Shown here one piece after another: positions 1 to 10,500 of a stretch of 64,000 nt of DNA. The stretch lies in contig NC_045139.1 in assembly GCF_008831285.2 (NCBI RefSeq), positions 2,302,704-2,366,703 on the forward strand. Direction: 5' to 3'. Made by a program: the position numbers and the translations under genes. The DNA comes from Nymphaea colorata. Lineage: Eukaryota > Streptophyta > Magnoliopsida > Nymphaeales > Nymphaeaceae. Position 1 is the first letter of the stretch. Each line of letters begins with the position of its first letter. The notes beneath the pieces were generated by a model that had not been told where the DNA came from, did no database searches, and saw only the letters and a program-made list of their open reading frames with translations.

Positions 1-365
1 AGTGAAGATATCTTAAACAAATGGGAGAAAGGTATGAAATATGAATTAGTAGTACTACATGAAAACATCTTAAAGGCATGCTCTTTTTAGTCAGAAGACC
101 AGAACAGATGATCACTTATCTGTGCCATTTGATCCGATCAAAAGAACTAAAAATGTGATATCTGCATTAGAATGTACGTACAATTAATATGACAAATATG
201 TGTTACTTTCATTTACTTTATAAGTTCAACTGCATGCATGCATGTGATGCCCCGGTTTGCAAAGATATGAAATGATTTAAAAATCATTTATTGATTGTTT
301 GATTGCATAGCTTAATCTTTATACGCAGGGAGTCATAAATTTGACTTCTTTTGGTTTTCCGGCAG
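1..365 (+). other. Intron 5' of the NB-ARC exon of TNL A
   Basis: AT-rich sequence without a supported coding stretch. It ends in a T-rich tract and an AG at 364-365 that is the acceptor for the NB-ARC exon. By analogy with the second TNL downstream, whose TIR exon is separated from the NB-ARC exon by a 1.7-kb intron, this is probably the tail of the TIR/NB-ARC intron, with the TIR exon outside the window. Confidence 0.6.
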
Positions 366-3300
366 ATATGAGGGAAAGCTCATCCAAGTCATCGTAAAGA
401 GGATCTTGACTGAAGTAAACAAGACGTCTCTGTTTGTAGCCAAACATCCGGTAGGACTCGATTGTCGCCTTGCAGATTTGATGGAAGTTTTGGATGTTGA
501 ATCCCAGGATCTTGCCAGAATAGTTGGGATCCATAGCATGGGTGGGATGGGCAAAACGACTCTAGCTAAGGCTGTCTATAACCAAATTTCTTCTCGTTTT
601 GATGCATGCAGCTTCATTTCTAACATCAGGGAAGTAGCAAACCAAGCCTTGGGCCTTATTTCACTCCAAAAACAGTTGCTTTATGATGTTTTCAAAGATG
701 AAAATGTGAAAATAAGCAGTATCAGCGATGGAATTGGCAAAATTATAGAACGAATTCGAGGTAAAAAGGTTTTGCTAGTTCTTGATGACATTGATAATAA
801 ATCTCAACTCGATGCCTTGGCAGGCGACTTGGATTGGTTTTGCTCTGGGTCGAGAATCATCATCACTACCAGATATAAGCATGTATTAAAAGCACCAAGA
901 CTGAAGCACAATGAAGACTATGAGCTTAAGCAGCTAGATTCTACCCAATCTCTCCAGCTTTTCAGTTGGCATGCATTTGGGAAAGAGGTGCCGGATGCCA
1001 AATTTGCAAAGCTATCAAAGGAAGTTGCATCTGCTGCTGCTGGGCTGCCATTAGCGCTTGAAATATTCGGATCACATTTCTTTAATCTGAAAACAGATAA
1101 AGAATGGCAAAGTATGTTGCAAAAGTTGAAAGATGCACAAGACAAAGGTCTTCATGAAACACTGAAAATAAGCTATGATGCCCTTGATACAGATGAAAAG
1201 AAAGTATTTTTGGACATAGCGTGCTTTTTTGTTGGACAACAAAGAGAGCTTCCGACTCTTATGTGGGAAGGTTGTGGCTTCTTCCCAGATATAACGATCA
1301 AAGTCTTAATGCACGAATCTCTAGTTAGTATAAATGATGATACAGGAGAGTTTGAAATGCATGACCACATTAGGGACATGGGAAGAAACATTGTGCAAGC
1401 TGAGAGGAAAGTAGGAAAGTGTAGCAGGTTGTGGAAGGACGATGAAACATTAGATGTATTGCAAAACAAGGGAGTAAGAGTCTATCTCTTCAATTATTAT
1501 TATCAGCTTAATTTGATCTAATTTCTTTTTGGTGAGTTGTTTTAGGCACAGACTACCCTAAAAATTTTTGGCATGAGCGAAACATATTTTTCAAAATTTT
1601 TAGACAGGCCAATTAAAATTTTTGGAAATGTTAACTAGTATACCTTTGTTTTTTAGATTTTATGGAGGCCATGGCCCCTGCCAACCCCATGGCTATGCTC
1701 ATGAACTGTTTCTAGAATATGAAATACATATTTTTCGTTGCAAAACAAACTGATTTTAATGTGAAATGTAGGGAATGGAAAACATTGAAGCCATTCAACT
1801 CTTTTGCGAAAGTCTAGGTGCAGTGGTCGTGGATGCAGAGACTTTTGCAGCAATGCCTCAACTTAGAATGCTCAAGTTGGGAGAAGTGACAATTGAAGGT
1901 GAATATGAACATTTTCCTAGGACTCTCAAATGGTTGGAATGGAGAGCAAAAGATCTGGATTCGTTGTCTGGTGCCCTTCATCTTGAGAATCTTGTTATTC
2001 TTGACTTATCAGGGAGCTCTCTAACTCAATTGTGGAAACCTGCAAGATTTTGCACGAATCAAGGTAAACGAAAAGTCTTTAGGTGTATGTACCAATTTGC
2101 TCATTTATTTTATATTTCTTATTAGCATAATGGCTTATGAGGATCAACATTGAGAACGTTTGGTATCAGCAGTCGGATGAATGGATTTTTTTATTTAATC
2201 AAATATTTTAAAATATTTATTAGTTATTATTTGAACAGAAAATAGAGAAAAACCTCCATACATGAGGTCAACATGTATCATCATCATCATGCTTGGTTTT
2301 TCCAAACTACTAGGAAAATGACGTGTGCAAGATTGACACCAATCTTTTATATACAATGCTATTATGGTACAAGTACAAGACAAACACACAGCACAAGCAG
2401 TCGTTGAATTTAAGTTTCGTTGAATTTTTTTATTTACTGTGCATCTCAAGCTTCAGTTTTTTTTTTCTTTTTTTGGGTTTATGGCTTTTTTTCTTCTTTT
2501 TTTTTTGTGACAAAATAGCATTTTTTTTAGGTGCTTGACAACTTGAAAGTGTTGAACCTCAATCATTGTGAGAACCTCACAGTGTGTCCAGATTTTACGA
2601 GCATGCTACATCTAGAGACACTGGATTTTGGATATTGTGAGAAAATTGTTGAACTTCATCCAACTATTGGGTGTCTCAAGAGCTTGAGGCACTTGTCCTT
2701 GAGAAGATGCAAATCACTGAAGGAATTGCCTCAAGAAATTTGGCAATCAACCTCACTCACAGAGCTTGACCTCACTTATTGCTTTCAATTCACAACTTTA
2801 CCTTCACAGTTGGGGGATTCAAAGTCATTGAAGCAGCAGCTATTACTTGGCTCACTGAAAGTCCTAAAGCTCAGTGGATGTGAAGACTTCACCATTTGCC
2901 CAGATTTTACAAGCATGCCACATTTAGAGGTATTGCATCTTGATTATTGTTATAAATTGAAGAAATTGGATCCATCTATTGGGCAACTTAAGAGTTTGAC
3001 TCACCTGTCTTTGAGGGGCTGCACATCATTAAAGGAACTACCCAAAGAAGTTTGGCAATTGACCTCACTCGAAGAACTTAGCCTCTGTTATTGCTCCAAA
3101 ATTACAAATTTTCCGTCACAGTTGCCAGATTCAAAGTTATTAAATCATCCCTTGCTTGACAAATTGGAAATCCCAGATCTTAGTGGTTGTGACAACATCA
3201 CCATATGTCCGGATTTCAAGACCATGCCACATCTGGAGAAGCTGGATTTCGTAAGTTGTCAAAGGATGATTGAACTCTATCCATCTATTGGGCATCTCAA

Positions 3301-5188
3301 GAACTTGGTTCATTTGGATTTGAGTGGCTGTATATCACTCGAGGCACTACCGCTAGAACTTTGGCAATTGGAGTCACTCGAAAGGCTTGACCTTAGTGTT
3401 TGCTCTCAGATTAAGGCTTTACCATCACAGTTGAGGAATGTGAACTCGTCGAAGCAGATGTTACTTTACAAATTAAAAGTCCTAAATCTCAGTGGATGTG
3501 ACAACCTCACTGTATGTCCCAATTTTAGTAGCACACCACATCTAGACAAATTACAGTTTGGTGGCTGTAAGAAGATGAAGGAACTTCATCCATCTATTGG
3601 GTTTCTCAAGAATTTGACTCACTTGTCTTTGAAAGGATGCATATCAATGAAGAACTTACCTCAAGAAATTTGGCAATTAACCTCACTCGAAGTGCTTGAC
3701 ATGAGTGATTGCACTCAAATTGCAACTTTGCCACCACAATTGGGGTATTTGAAGTCATTAAGGCAGCTCTTCCTTGGTAGAACCAGCATAACAACAATGC
3801 CTGAAGCCATGGGACACTTGAAGCAACTGAAGTACCTGTCTCTACAGCAGTGTTCCTCGCTGAGAGGAATACACAAATCCCTTTGTTCATTGCACAATCT
3901 TGAAGAAGTAGATGCTGCAAACTGTGTGCGTCTTGCATCATTACCCAACTCACTTGGCAACCTGAAGAGCTTGAGGAAGCTTGATTTGAGTTGGACAGCC
4001 ATTGAAGAGCTGCCGGATTCCATTGCATCACTAGAGAAGCTTGAGGTCCTATCTGTTGCTGGTTGCAAACGGCTCAAATTCTTGCCAGCTTCTGCTTCTA
4101 TTGGATCAATGTTGTTAAAGTGGTATGGAGTGTCGTCAACAAATGATGGCAGTTTAGTCAAGGAGTCTTCAGAAAGACAACGCTTCTCTCTCCCTGAATT
4201 CCTCTCTTCCCTTACCGAACTCAATGCAAGTGGCTGTTATGAATTGGAAAGGATAGCAAATGTCTCAAATGCAAAGGAACTAGAAGAACTGAATCTAACC
4301 GGATGCCAAAAGCTTGTTGATGTTCCTAGCATTGAGCAGTTGAAACAGTTAAGGATACTAAAGCTTGGAGGATGTGGAAGCCTTTACAACTCATTCAGGG
4401 AAAGAGTTCAGGTAAATATCTTTTCTATCTTGTCCATTAGCTAGGCTTTCCCTGAGCTGGTAAGAGCAACTTGTGCAACTTGCCAACTTAATGGGCAATC
4501 ACAAATTTCAAACACATGGGAAAGAAGAAACTAAAATTTTCTTTTTCCTCTATCATTATAGTTCAATCCTTAAATATATTCTTTATACAGACTTCAGCAT
4601 TGCCTGTTTTAATTAATATACATATATCCACTGCAAATTAGTGCATATCTATTTACTCTTCTTTAGTTTCAGGAGGCGAACTTTCATAATTTGGTTGACT
4701 TCTCTATCCCTGGAAGCCTTGAAGAGTCGCCGGATGCACAATCGCTCTCATTCTTCCTTCTCAAGTGGTTCGAGACCGGCACCCTGTTCCTGAGATTGAA
4801 TGCATGTGGCCTTGACGGCATCGTTGTTGAAATAGACATCAGGACGGATGACGGGCAGTTGCTCTTTCAAACCTCAGTTCAAGCGAGAGTATGGCGAACC
4901 TATGATTGGTTGCCTCGTGATTGTCTCACCAAAGTCGAGCTCGGCGAGTATGTTAAGCCCATGAGAAATGATGCAGAGAAGAGAAGGAAGATGATGATGC
5001 GTGTGTCCATTGAGGGCCACCTCCTACTGGATGGTTGCTACAGGAGTGAGCTTTATGTTGACCATGATGATATGGGATATTATCCAAACAATCTTACTGC
5101 TGCTAACATCTGGGTGAATTTTGGTGCACCATTTCATCAATATGATGGTTCTGTTGTTGTTTTGTACCTGAATTTTGGTTCACCCTGA
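366..5188 (+). CDS. TIR-NBS-LRR-type disease resistance protein (TNL A), 5'-partial
   Basis: Intracellular immune receptor of the NB-ARC/LRR class, which recognises pathogen effectors and signals for defence. Predicted exons are 366-1473, 1772-2063, 2531-4411 and 4673-5188. Exon 1 carries the NB-ARC: P-loop GMGKTT near 546, kinase-2 LLVLDDID, RNBS-B IIITTR, GLPL motif GLPLAL, RNBS-D FLDIACFF and an MHD box near 1360. Exon 2 is the start of the LRR region (LKWLEW motif). Exon 3 holds about 20 LRRs, with L..LxLxxC spacing. Exon 4 begins EANFHN, contains the SIPGS motif and fits a C-JID (post-LRR) domain, ending at TGA 5186-5188. The TIR exon is not in the window; TNL identity rests on the TNL-type NB-ARC, exon layout and C-JID. 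The donor at 2064 leaves phase 1, while exon 3 from 2531 needs phase 0. Either a base is extra in the TTTT near 2050, or a downstream acceptor at 2548-2549 is used. Confidence 0.88.
2543..3769 (+). repeat. Four tandem ~309-bp LRR blocks inside TNL A
   Basis: The LRR exon has four consecutive homologous blocks starting at 2543, 2855, 3164 and 3473 (spacings 312, 309 and 309 bp). Each codes for about 103 residues and four LRRs. Each begins with a L(K/E)xxxLxxC repeat, continues with a CPxF (H/L)L repeat, then a PSIG/PTIG-LK.L repeat, and ends with (E/L)xWQ...LPSQL. This is internal amplification of a multi-LRR unit, seen directly in the translation. The LRRs after 3770 follow a different consensus. 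Confidence 0.85.
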
Positions 5189-6172
5189 AACAAGCATTGA
5201 AGCCTAGGAGCTCTAAAAGCCAAGTCCTGCTACTCATCGGCCGCTTTAGCACTCGAATTAGCCAGGCACAGCTCTTGCCAACGTATTAAGTTTTTCCTTT
5301 CGTCATTCACAAGGTACAAAAAAGCTGCTTGAACTTTGAAGGAAGATACATATTGAAGGTGTTTGATCGAAAAGCTGTTCAACTAGTTTTATGGTATAAC
5401 AAATGCAGTGTACTCGAGTTTCAAATCTCTTATTTTGAGGGATTGTGCCAACCTCACAACAAGATCTATAATCCTTAATAGAAGACAACAAAAATGTTTG
5501 AGCCAGAAGACAAAAGCTCATGGTCCCTGCACCCCTTGAGCGAGTGAAACCCACCAGAAGAGTGTTAGAGTGTCTAGGCTTCCCTAATTTCCATGGATCC
5601 AACAATATGAATGCCGCTTCATATTGCCGTCAATGCTTACCTTTCTGGTAGGCTTTAAGGTTTTTATTTATTTTTTATAATTAGTTTAAAATATTTTAAA
5701 ATTACTTTTAAAATAAAAAATGAAAAAATAAGGTGCTATAGGCTGATAATTATTAACTAATTGCGATACACTTTATTGGCAAGCAATTCGATATGGCACC
5801 AACATGAATATTTTGCAGAATTGGCATCAAAGTACTTAAAAAATGTCAAAAAATTGATGATCATTGTTATCTTTAATGATTAAACAAGAACATTGATACA
5901 AGGTGTTGAACCTACCGTTTATTCAGATGAGCACTAGCCCATCTATGCAAGGGCGTGCAAACACAAGTGACAAGCTCCTTGCATCATTTGGGTTTGAGGG
6001 AGCGACATGAATGATATTGCATGTGTCCTGTATGCCATGCTATGTTCTTCATATGCATGCCTTAATTCATGCTGCTAAAAATAAAATATTCAAATGTGAC
6101 TTATACATATTCGTTCTTTATTTTCAATTCATGACAAAGTTGAGCGTGGTCAGCCAACCCTCTCTGACGGCT
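5189..6172. other. 3' flank of TNL A; no gene seen
   Basis: Follows the TNL A stop codon and should begin with its 3' UTR. The rest is AT-rich, with long A/T runs at 5640-5740. Short ORFs here lack any recognisable domain and look random. Confidence 0.6.
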
Positions 6173-6403
6173 CCCCCTTGCTACCCTTTGTGGGTAAGGA
6201 AAATGCTTTACCCACGATGGGTAGCCAGGGGGCGTCCCGAGTGGTTCTCCCCTGCTGTCACCAGTGACGCCGTCGACGCCGCCTGTCGGGCGAGGCGGTG
6301 AGAGGCGACGTCGGGGCCGCTGGCAACAGTAGGGGGGAGCCCCAGTGGCTTCTCCCTTGCCGGAGCGGCGCAGCGACAGCAGGGAGAGCATCTGGGGCTC
6401 CCC
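6173..6403. repeat. GC-rich segment with two neighbouring imperfect hairpins
   Basis: A sharply GC-rich island in AT-rich surroundings. Hairpin 1 pairs 6173-6197 with 6207-6231 (GCTACCC...GTGGGTAA against TTTACCCAC...GGGTAGC, a few mismatches, 9-base loop). Hairpin 2 pairs 6334-6356 with 6381-6403 (GGGGAGCCCCAG against TCTGGGGCTCCCC). The stretches 6238-6258 and 6343-6362 also resemble each other. It lies directly against the pararetroviral fragment. It could be a fold-back element or structured debris; no protein function is supported even though both strands happen to be open. Confidence 0.6.
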
Positions 6404-6417
6404 TTTTGCTCTATGGC

Positions 6418-6765
6418 CTACGATCCTGGTTAGGAATATTAAATTATGCTACAAACTTCATTCCTAATCTTGGCAAATTACTTGCCCCTTTTTATGGCAA
6501 AACTAGCCCAACAGGGAAAAAGAGGCTGAACCAACAAGATTGGATGCTCGTCAAAAGGATCAAAGAACAGGCTGCCTGCCTTATTAATCCCTCCTCACCA
6601 ATGTTTTATCATCTTAGAAGCCGACAGATGTATGAAAGGATGGAGCGGTATATATAAATGAAAACCACAAAAATATGATCCAAGAAGCATGGAAAAGTCA
6701 TGTGCATATCCTAGCGACAAATTCAACCCCCAAAGTCGACCATTGAAGCTTAATGTTGGCCATTG
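6418..6765 (+). pseudogene. Endogenous pararetrovirus (Caulimoviridae) RT/RNase H fragment, decayed
   Basis: A short remnant of a plant pararetroviral polymerase. The frame from about 6418 to 6575 reads like the C-terminal part of a caulimovirid reverse transcriptase (motif LNYATNFIP, followed by a KTSPTG motif). Similarity continues from about 6605 in a different frame through the start of the RNase H domain. That part carries an in-frame stop at 6659-6661 and fades out by about 6765. No movement protein, coat protein or complete polymerase is present, so this is a non-functional genomic fossil. Assignment is from motif recognition only; the genus is not determined. Confidence 0.7.
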
Positions 6766-7542
6766 CCGGTTCGTATGGCTATATTGGCCCAAGTCAGTAA
6801 CACCGAATACCCCATCCCCACCACCCATCCCCGTCATCCTTGCTTTTTCCAGTTAGTCGGAATGCACGTACACATTGAAGGTGGTCGATAAGACAGACGT
6901 CTACAGACGGTGGGAAGCTGGTGAATGAGTTCGGTGACGGGGTGGACCTCTTTCCGTGGTTGAGGAAGATGATGGACTCACAGACAGAGGGAGTGTTGAA
7001 GATTTTGGACCCAGAGCCGCGCCGATCAGAGGAAAGGGGCGAAATGAATGACGTAGCGAGTGTGCGCCCGTAGCCGCCAAGGTGCTTTCCCGGTGCTTTC
7101 TTTTAAGCAATTTTAATTTTGTTAACTAAAATTGAGTGTATCCAAACAAATTGCGTTCAAGAGATGCGATACAGATGAGGACGGACAATCATTCAAAAGA
7201 AACGAGACAAAAAAAATTGTTTTTAATAGAAAGCTTCAACAGTTGAGGGAAAGATAATTCATCAAGAACAGGACAGAAAAAGGCTACGGATTCAAATGCT
7301 TTGCAAGCTTCAACACCGCGTGACATAAAATATGCAGATGAACCGGGCCCGCGGCACGAGGAGCCGGCGGCCTCATGAGAAGGGCACCTTCTTGTGATCT
7401 CTTCCTTCCAGTAAACCTTCGCCCTGGCATCAAGAAGCTCGACGCCCTTCCTTTATATCTCTTGGTTGAGTGAGGGTGACAATTGCATGTGTGTTGTGAT
7501 CAGGTGTTGGTGATCCTCACCTCTTGGTGGTCTAATAAGAAA
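6766..7542 (+). promoter_or_regulatory. Upstream region and probable 5' leader of TNL B
   Basis: Contains no convincing gene. A TATA-like TTTATATC lies at 7452-7459, about 85-90 bases before the chosen ATG. A short upstream ORF (ATG 7487 to TGA 7513, eight codons) lies between that box and the start at 7543 and is in a different frame. The transcription start is inferred. Confidence 0.35.
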
Positions 7543-10500
7543 ATGGTGATATTTGCAGCTTTATTCATAGTCGTGGCCACCATTCTGTTTGGGGCCTTCC
7601 GCCAGCGAATCAAGGATTTCTTGCGGGAAGATGTCCTGGGGACACTTTTAAGGCAACTTTCTGGCAACCAAGGTATTGATGGAGGAACTAGAGGAGACAC
7701 GGAGGCAGGGGAAGAACTGGAGCCATTAACACCTTTATCATCTTCATCAACAACTAGGGGCTTCGAGTTCGAAGTGTTTCTCAGCTTCAGAGGTGAAGAC
7801 ACCCGGAAGGGTTTCACTGGGCATCTCTATGAGGGCCTTGAACTGCGTGGTGTTTCCACCTTCATGGACAGCGACAAGCTGGAAAGAGGGGAGGATATCA
7901 ACAAGCTGTTTGAATACATAGAAAGATCCAAGATCTGCATCCCCATCTTCTCCAAACGCTACGCAGATTCGACGTGGTGCTTGAAAGAGGTCACCAAAAG
8001 CGTGGAGTGTGGGAAGGAGATAGTTCCGGTCTTCTTTGGCGTGGAACCTTCCGATGTTCGTTACCAGAACGGCCCGTTCAAATATGCGTTTGAGAAACAT
8101 GAATCCAACAAGAAGCTGAACCAAGAGGAAGTGAGGAAATGGAGGAGAGCACTGAAGAAAGTCGGAAATCTTTTTGGGTTCAATCTGAAGAACATGAATT
8201 GGTAGATGTTGTTCTCTCTCTTTCTCCCTCTAAAATTTTAACTTGTCAATTACCTCCATGGATTTCCCGTTAAAAAACGTCCAAGACTTTGAAGCATGAC
8301 CTGCTCTAGCTCTTGTCAGCCAAAGAAAATAAACTGGCTGGGGGTTTTTGCTGTAGCCAGTTTTTCATCGACCTCCCTATGGAATTGATCCCCGATACAA
8401 CTCTAATGCACCTCAACCCCAAAATTTATCTTAGGTATTTTTTTTCTCAAGTCTTTGGCTATAATTCAAATCAATCTTTCAGCTTTCAAGTTTTCCGAGT
8501 TAATTCTTCACTTTTACTTTATCTTGGGCAACTCCATCTTTAGGTTGTAAATGGTTGCGGGGTGTTGATTCTCAAATCCCAGTTGATCTGAGATATTGGG
8601 ATCTAGATCCTAGGACTTCAAATCCTGGATCTTTAGCGAAAATCTCAATCCTCTGTTTTAACGTTAGACAGATCACACAATGGTTTGCATATTTAAATCC
8701 ATGGCTCTCAAGTCAAAACCCCTCCATATGACTAGAGATCCATGGAATTAGGAAATAATGGAGATCTTAATTCTATGCTTTACAAGTACCGACCAATTGG
8801 CTATAGCCATGGATTTATCACCCATGTTAAATCAAACTCTTAAACTTAGATCTGCAGTACTCGGATGCCCTTTTGGAGTTACTAACAGAAACTCTCAAAT
8901 ATAACCAAAAAAGGTAACTTTATCCTGGATGTGTGGATGACTTTAGAAGTTTAGATAAACATGAAAAGGAGATCATGGCTTTGACTATATATATATATAT
9001 AAGCGAAAGTATATGACGATTTCTAATAAAAAGTAACTAGATGGATGGTAATATAAGATATTTATGATGGAGAATACAACAATCAACAAAAAATCATGTT
9101 CATTCTAATTCATGAATCAGATTTTATGAGGAATTTAAAAGTTCAAAATTAGCTATCTATTAGCTTATAAAATCCTGATTACAAATTAAGAAAAGATGAT
9201 TTTTTATCTTGTTTGCAAGTTTTCTGGCAATGAAATCACATCTAATTATGTGTTATTGATTTATTAAAAAAATGCCTGTAAACAGTAAATACTTACTCCT
9301 TATTTATTAAAGCATATCTAAGGGCTAACTAGCCTTTTCCCCCCACTAACCAGCTTAAGTTAAGCATATATATTTTGTTAGGTTATGTGGAAGGAAGTAT
9401 ACTGAAGAATGGGCATCGACTATTTTTATAAATAAGAGGATATATTTGAAAAACTGCATAAGTAAATAAATGATGAATTATAAAATAGTTAAAAAGTTGA
9501 TGACTATATATTATGAGAAAATTAGCCTCCTAATGCTAACGAATCAATAAATAGTTCTAGTGCAGCCTGCAATGGTGCGCTCCTTCAATGCCAATGTTAT
9601 CAGAAACGGCCAATTTGAATCCAACAGTTACAAACCAATTTTATTTGCTGGCTGGCCCATCCAAGAGCACCGACTTCTATCTCTAGATAACTTTTTTAAT
9701 ATTTTTTTATTTTAATAATTTTCATATATTTATTTCAAAGACTAATGTTTTGATATCTCAGATAAATCAGCCAAATCACTGCTACTTGGATAATTAGATT
9801 GATTTTTATTACACTCATGCACTATATTTATTTTTGATCCATTGTATTCCTAAAGAAACATAGTAAGTTCATGTCATTTTTGCTGTTGTTTACAGTTTGT
9901 CATGCATACGTTAACTTGCAGGGATGAGGCAGAGCTAAAGCGCGCGATAATTAAGCGAGTGTTAAACAAAGTAAACAAGAAGCCCCTTGAAGTTGCAAAG
10001 CATCCAGTTGGAATTGAAACTCGCATTGGATATGTGAGGAAAATGTTAGAGAATGTAGACACTAATGGTGTTCTTGTGCTTGGAATCCACGGTATGGGGG
10101 GACTTGGAAAAACAACTATTGCCAAGGCTGTTTACAATGACTTAATGGAAGGGTTCAATGGTGCCAGTTGTTTTCTTTCAAATATTAGGGAAAAATCTGC
10201 ACAACCCAGTGGACTAGTTGCCTTACAAGAGCAGTTGATCAGTGATGTTTTGATGGTGCAAGATATACCCTTGAGTGATGTTGCACAAGGAAAAGTTTTG
10301 ATCAAAGAAAGGGCCAATCGTAAGGGAGTATTGCTTATCTTAGATGACGTTGATTCCATAGAACAGCTTGATGCATTGGCTGGTGGGAGAGATTGGTTTG
10401 GCTCAGGAAGTGTGATCATCATCACAACTAGAGATGAGAAGGCACTGTTATCCTGCAACATGAAAGTGAAACAACATGAAATTTACAAGCCACAAGAACT

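Noticed and set aside
3606-4224. Minus-strand ORFs opposite the TNL A LRR exon
   Set aside because: Shadows of the LRR coding sequence.
6101-6391. ORFs on both strands across the GC-rich hairpins
   Set aside because: GC-rich palindromic sequence opens frames by chance; no protein similarity recognised.
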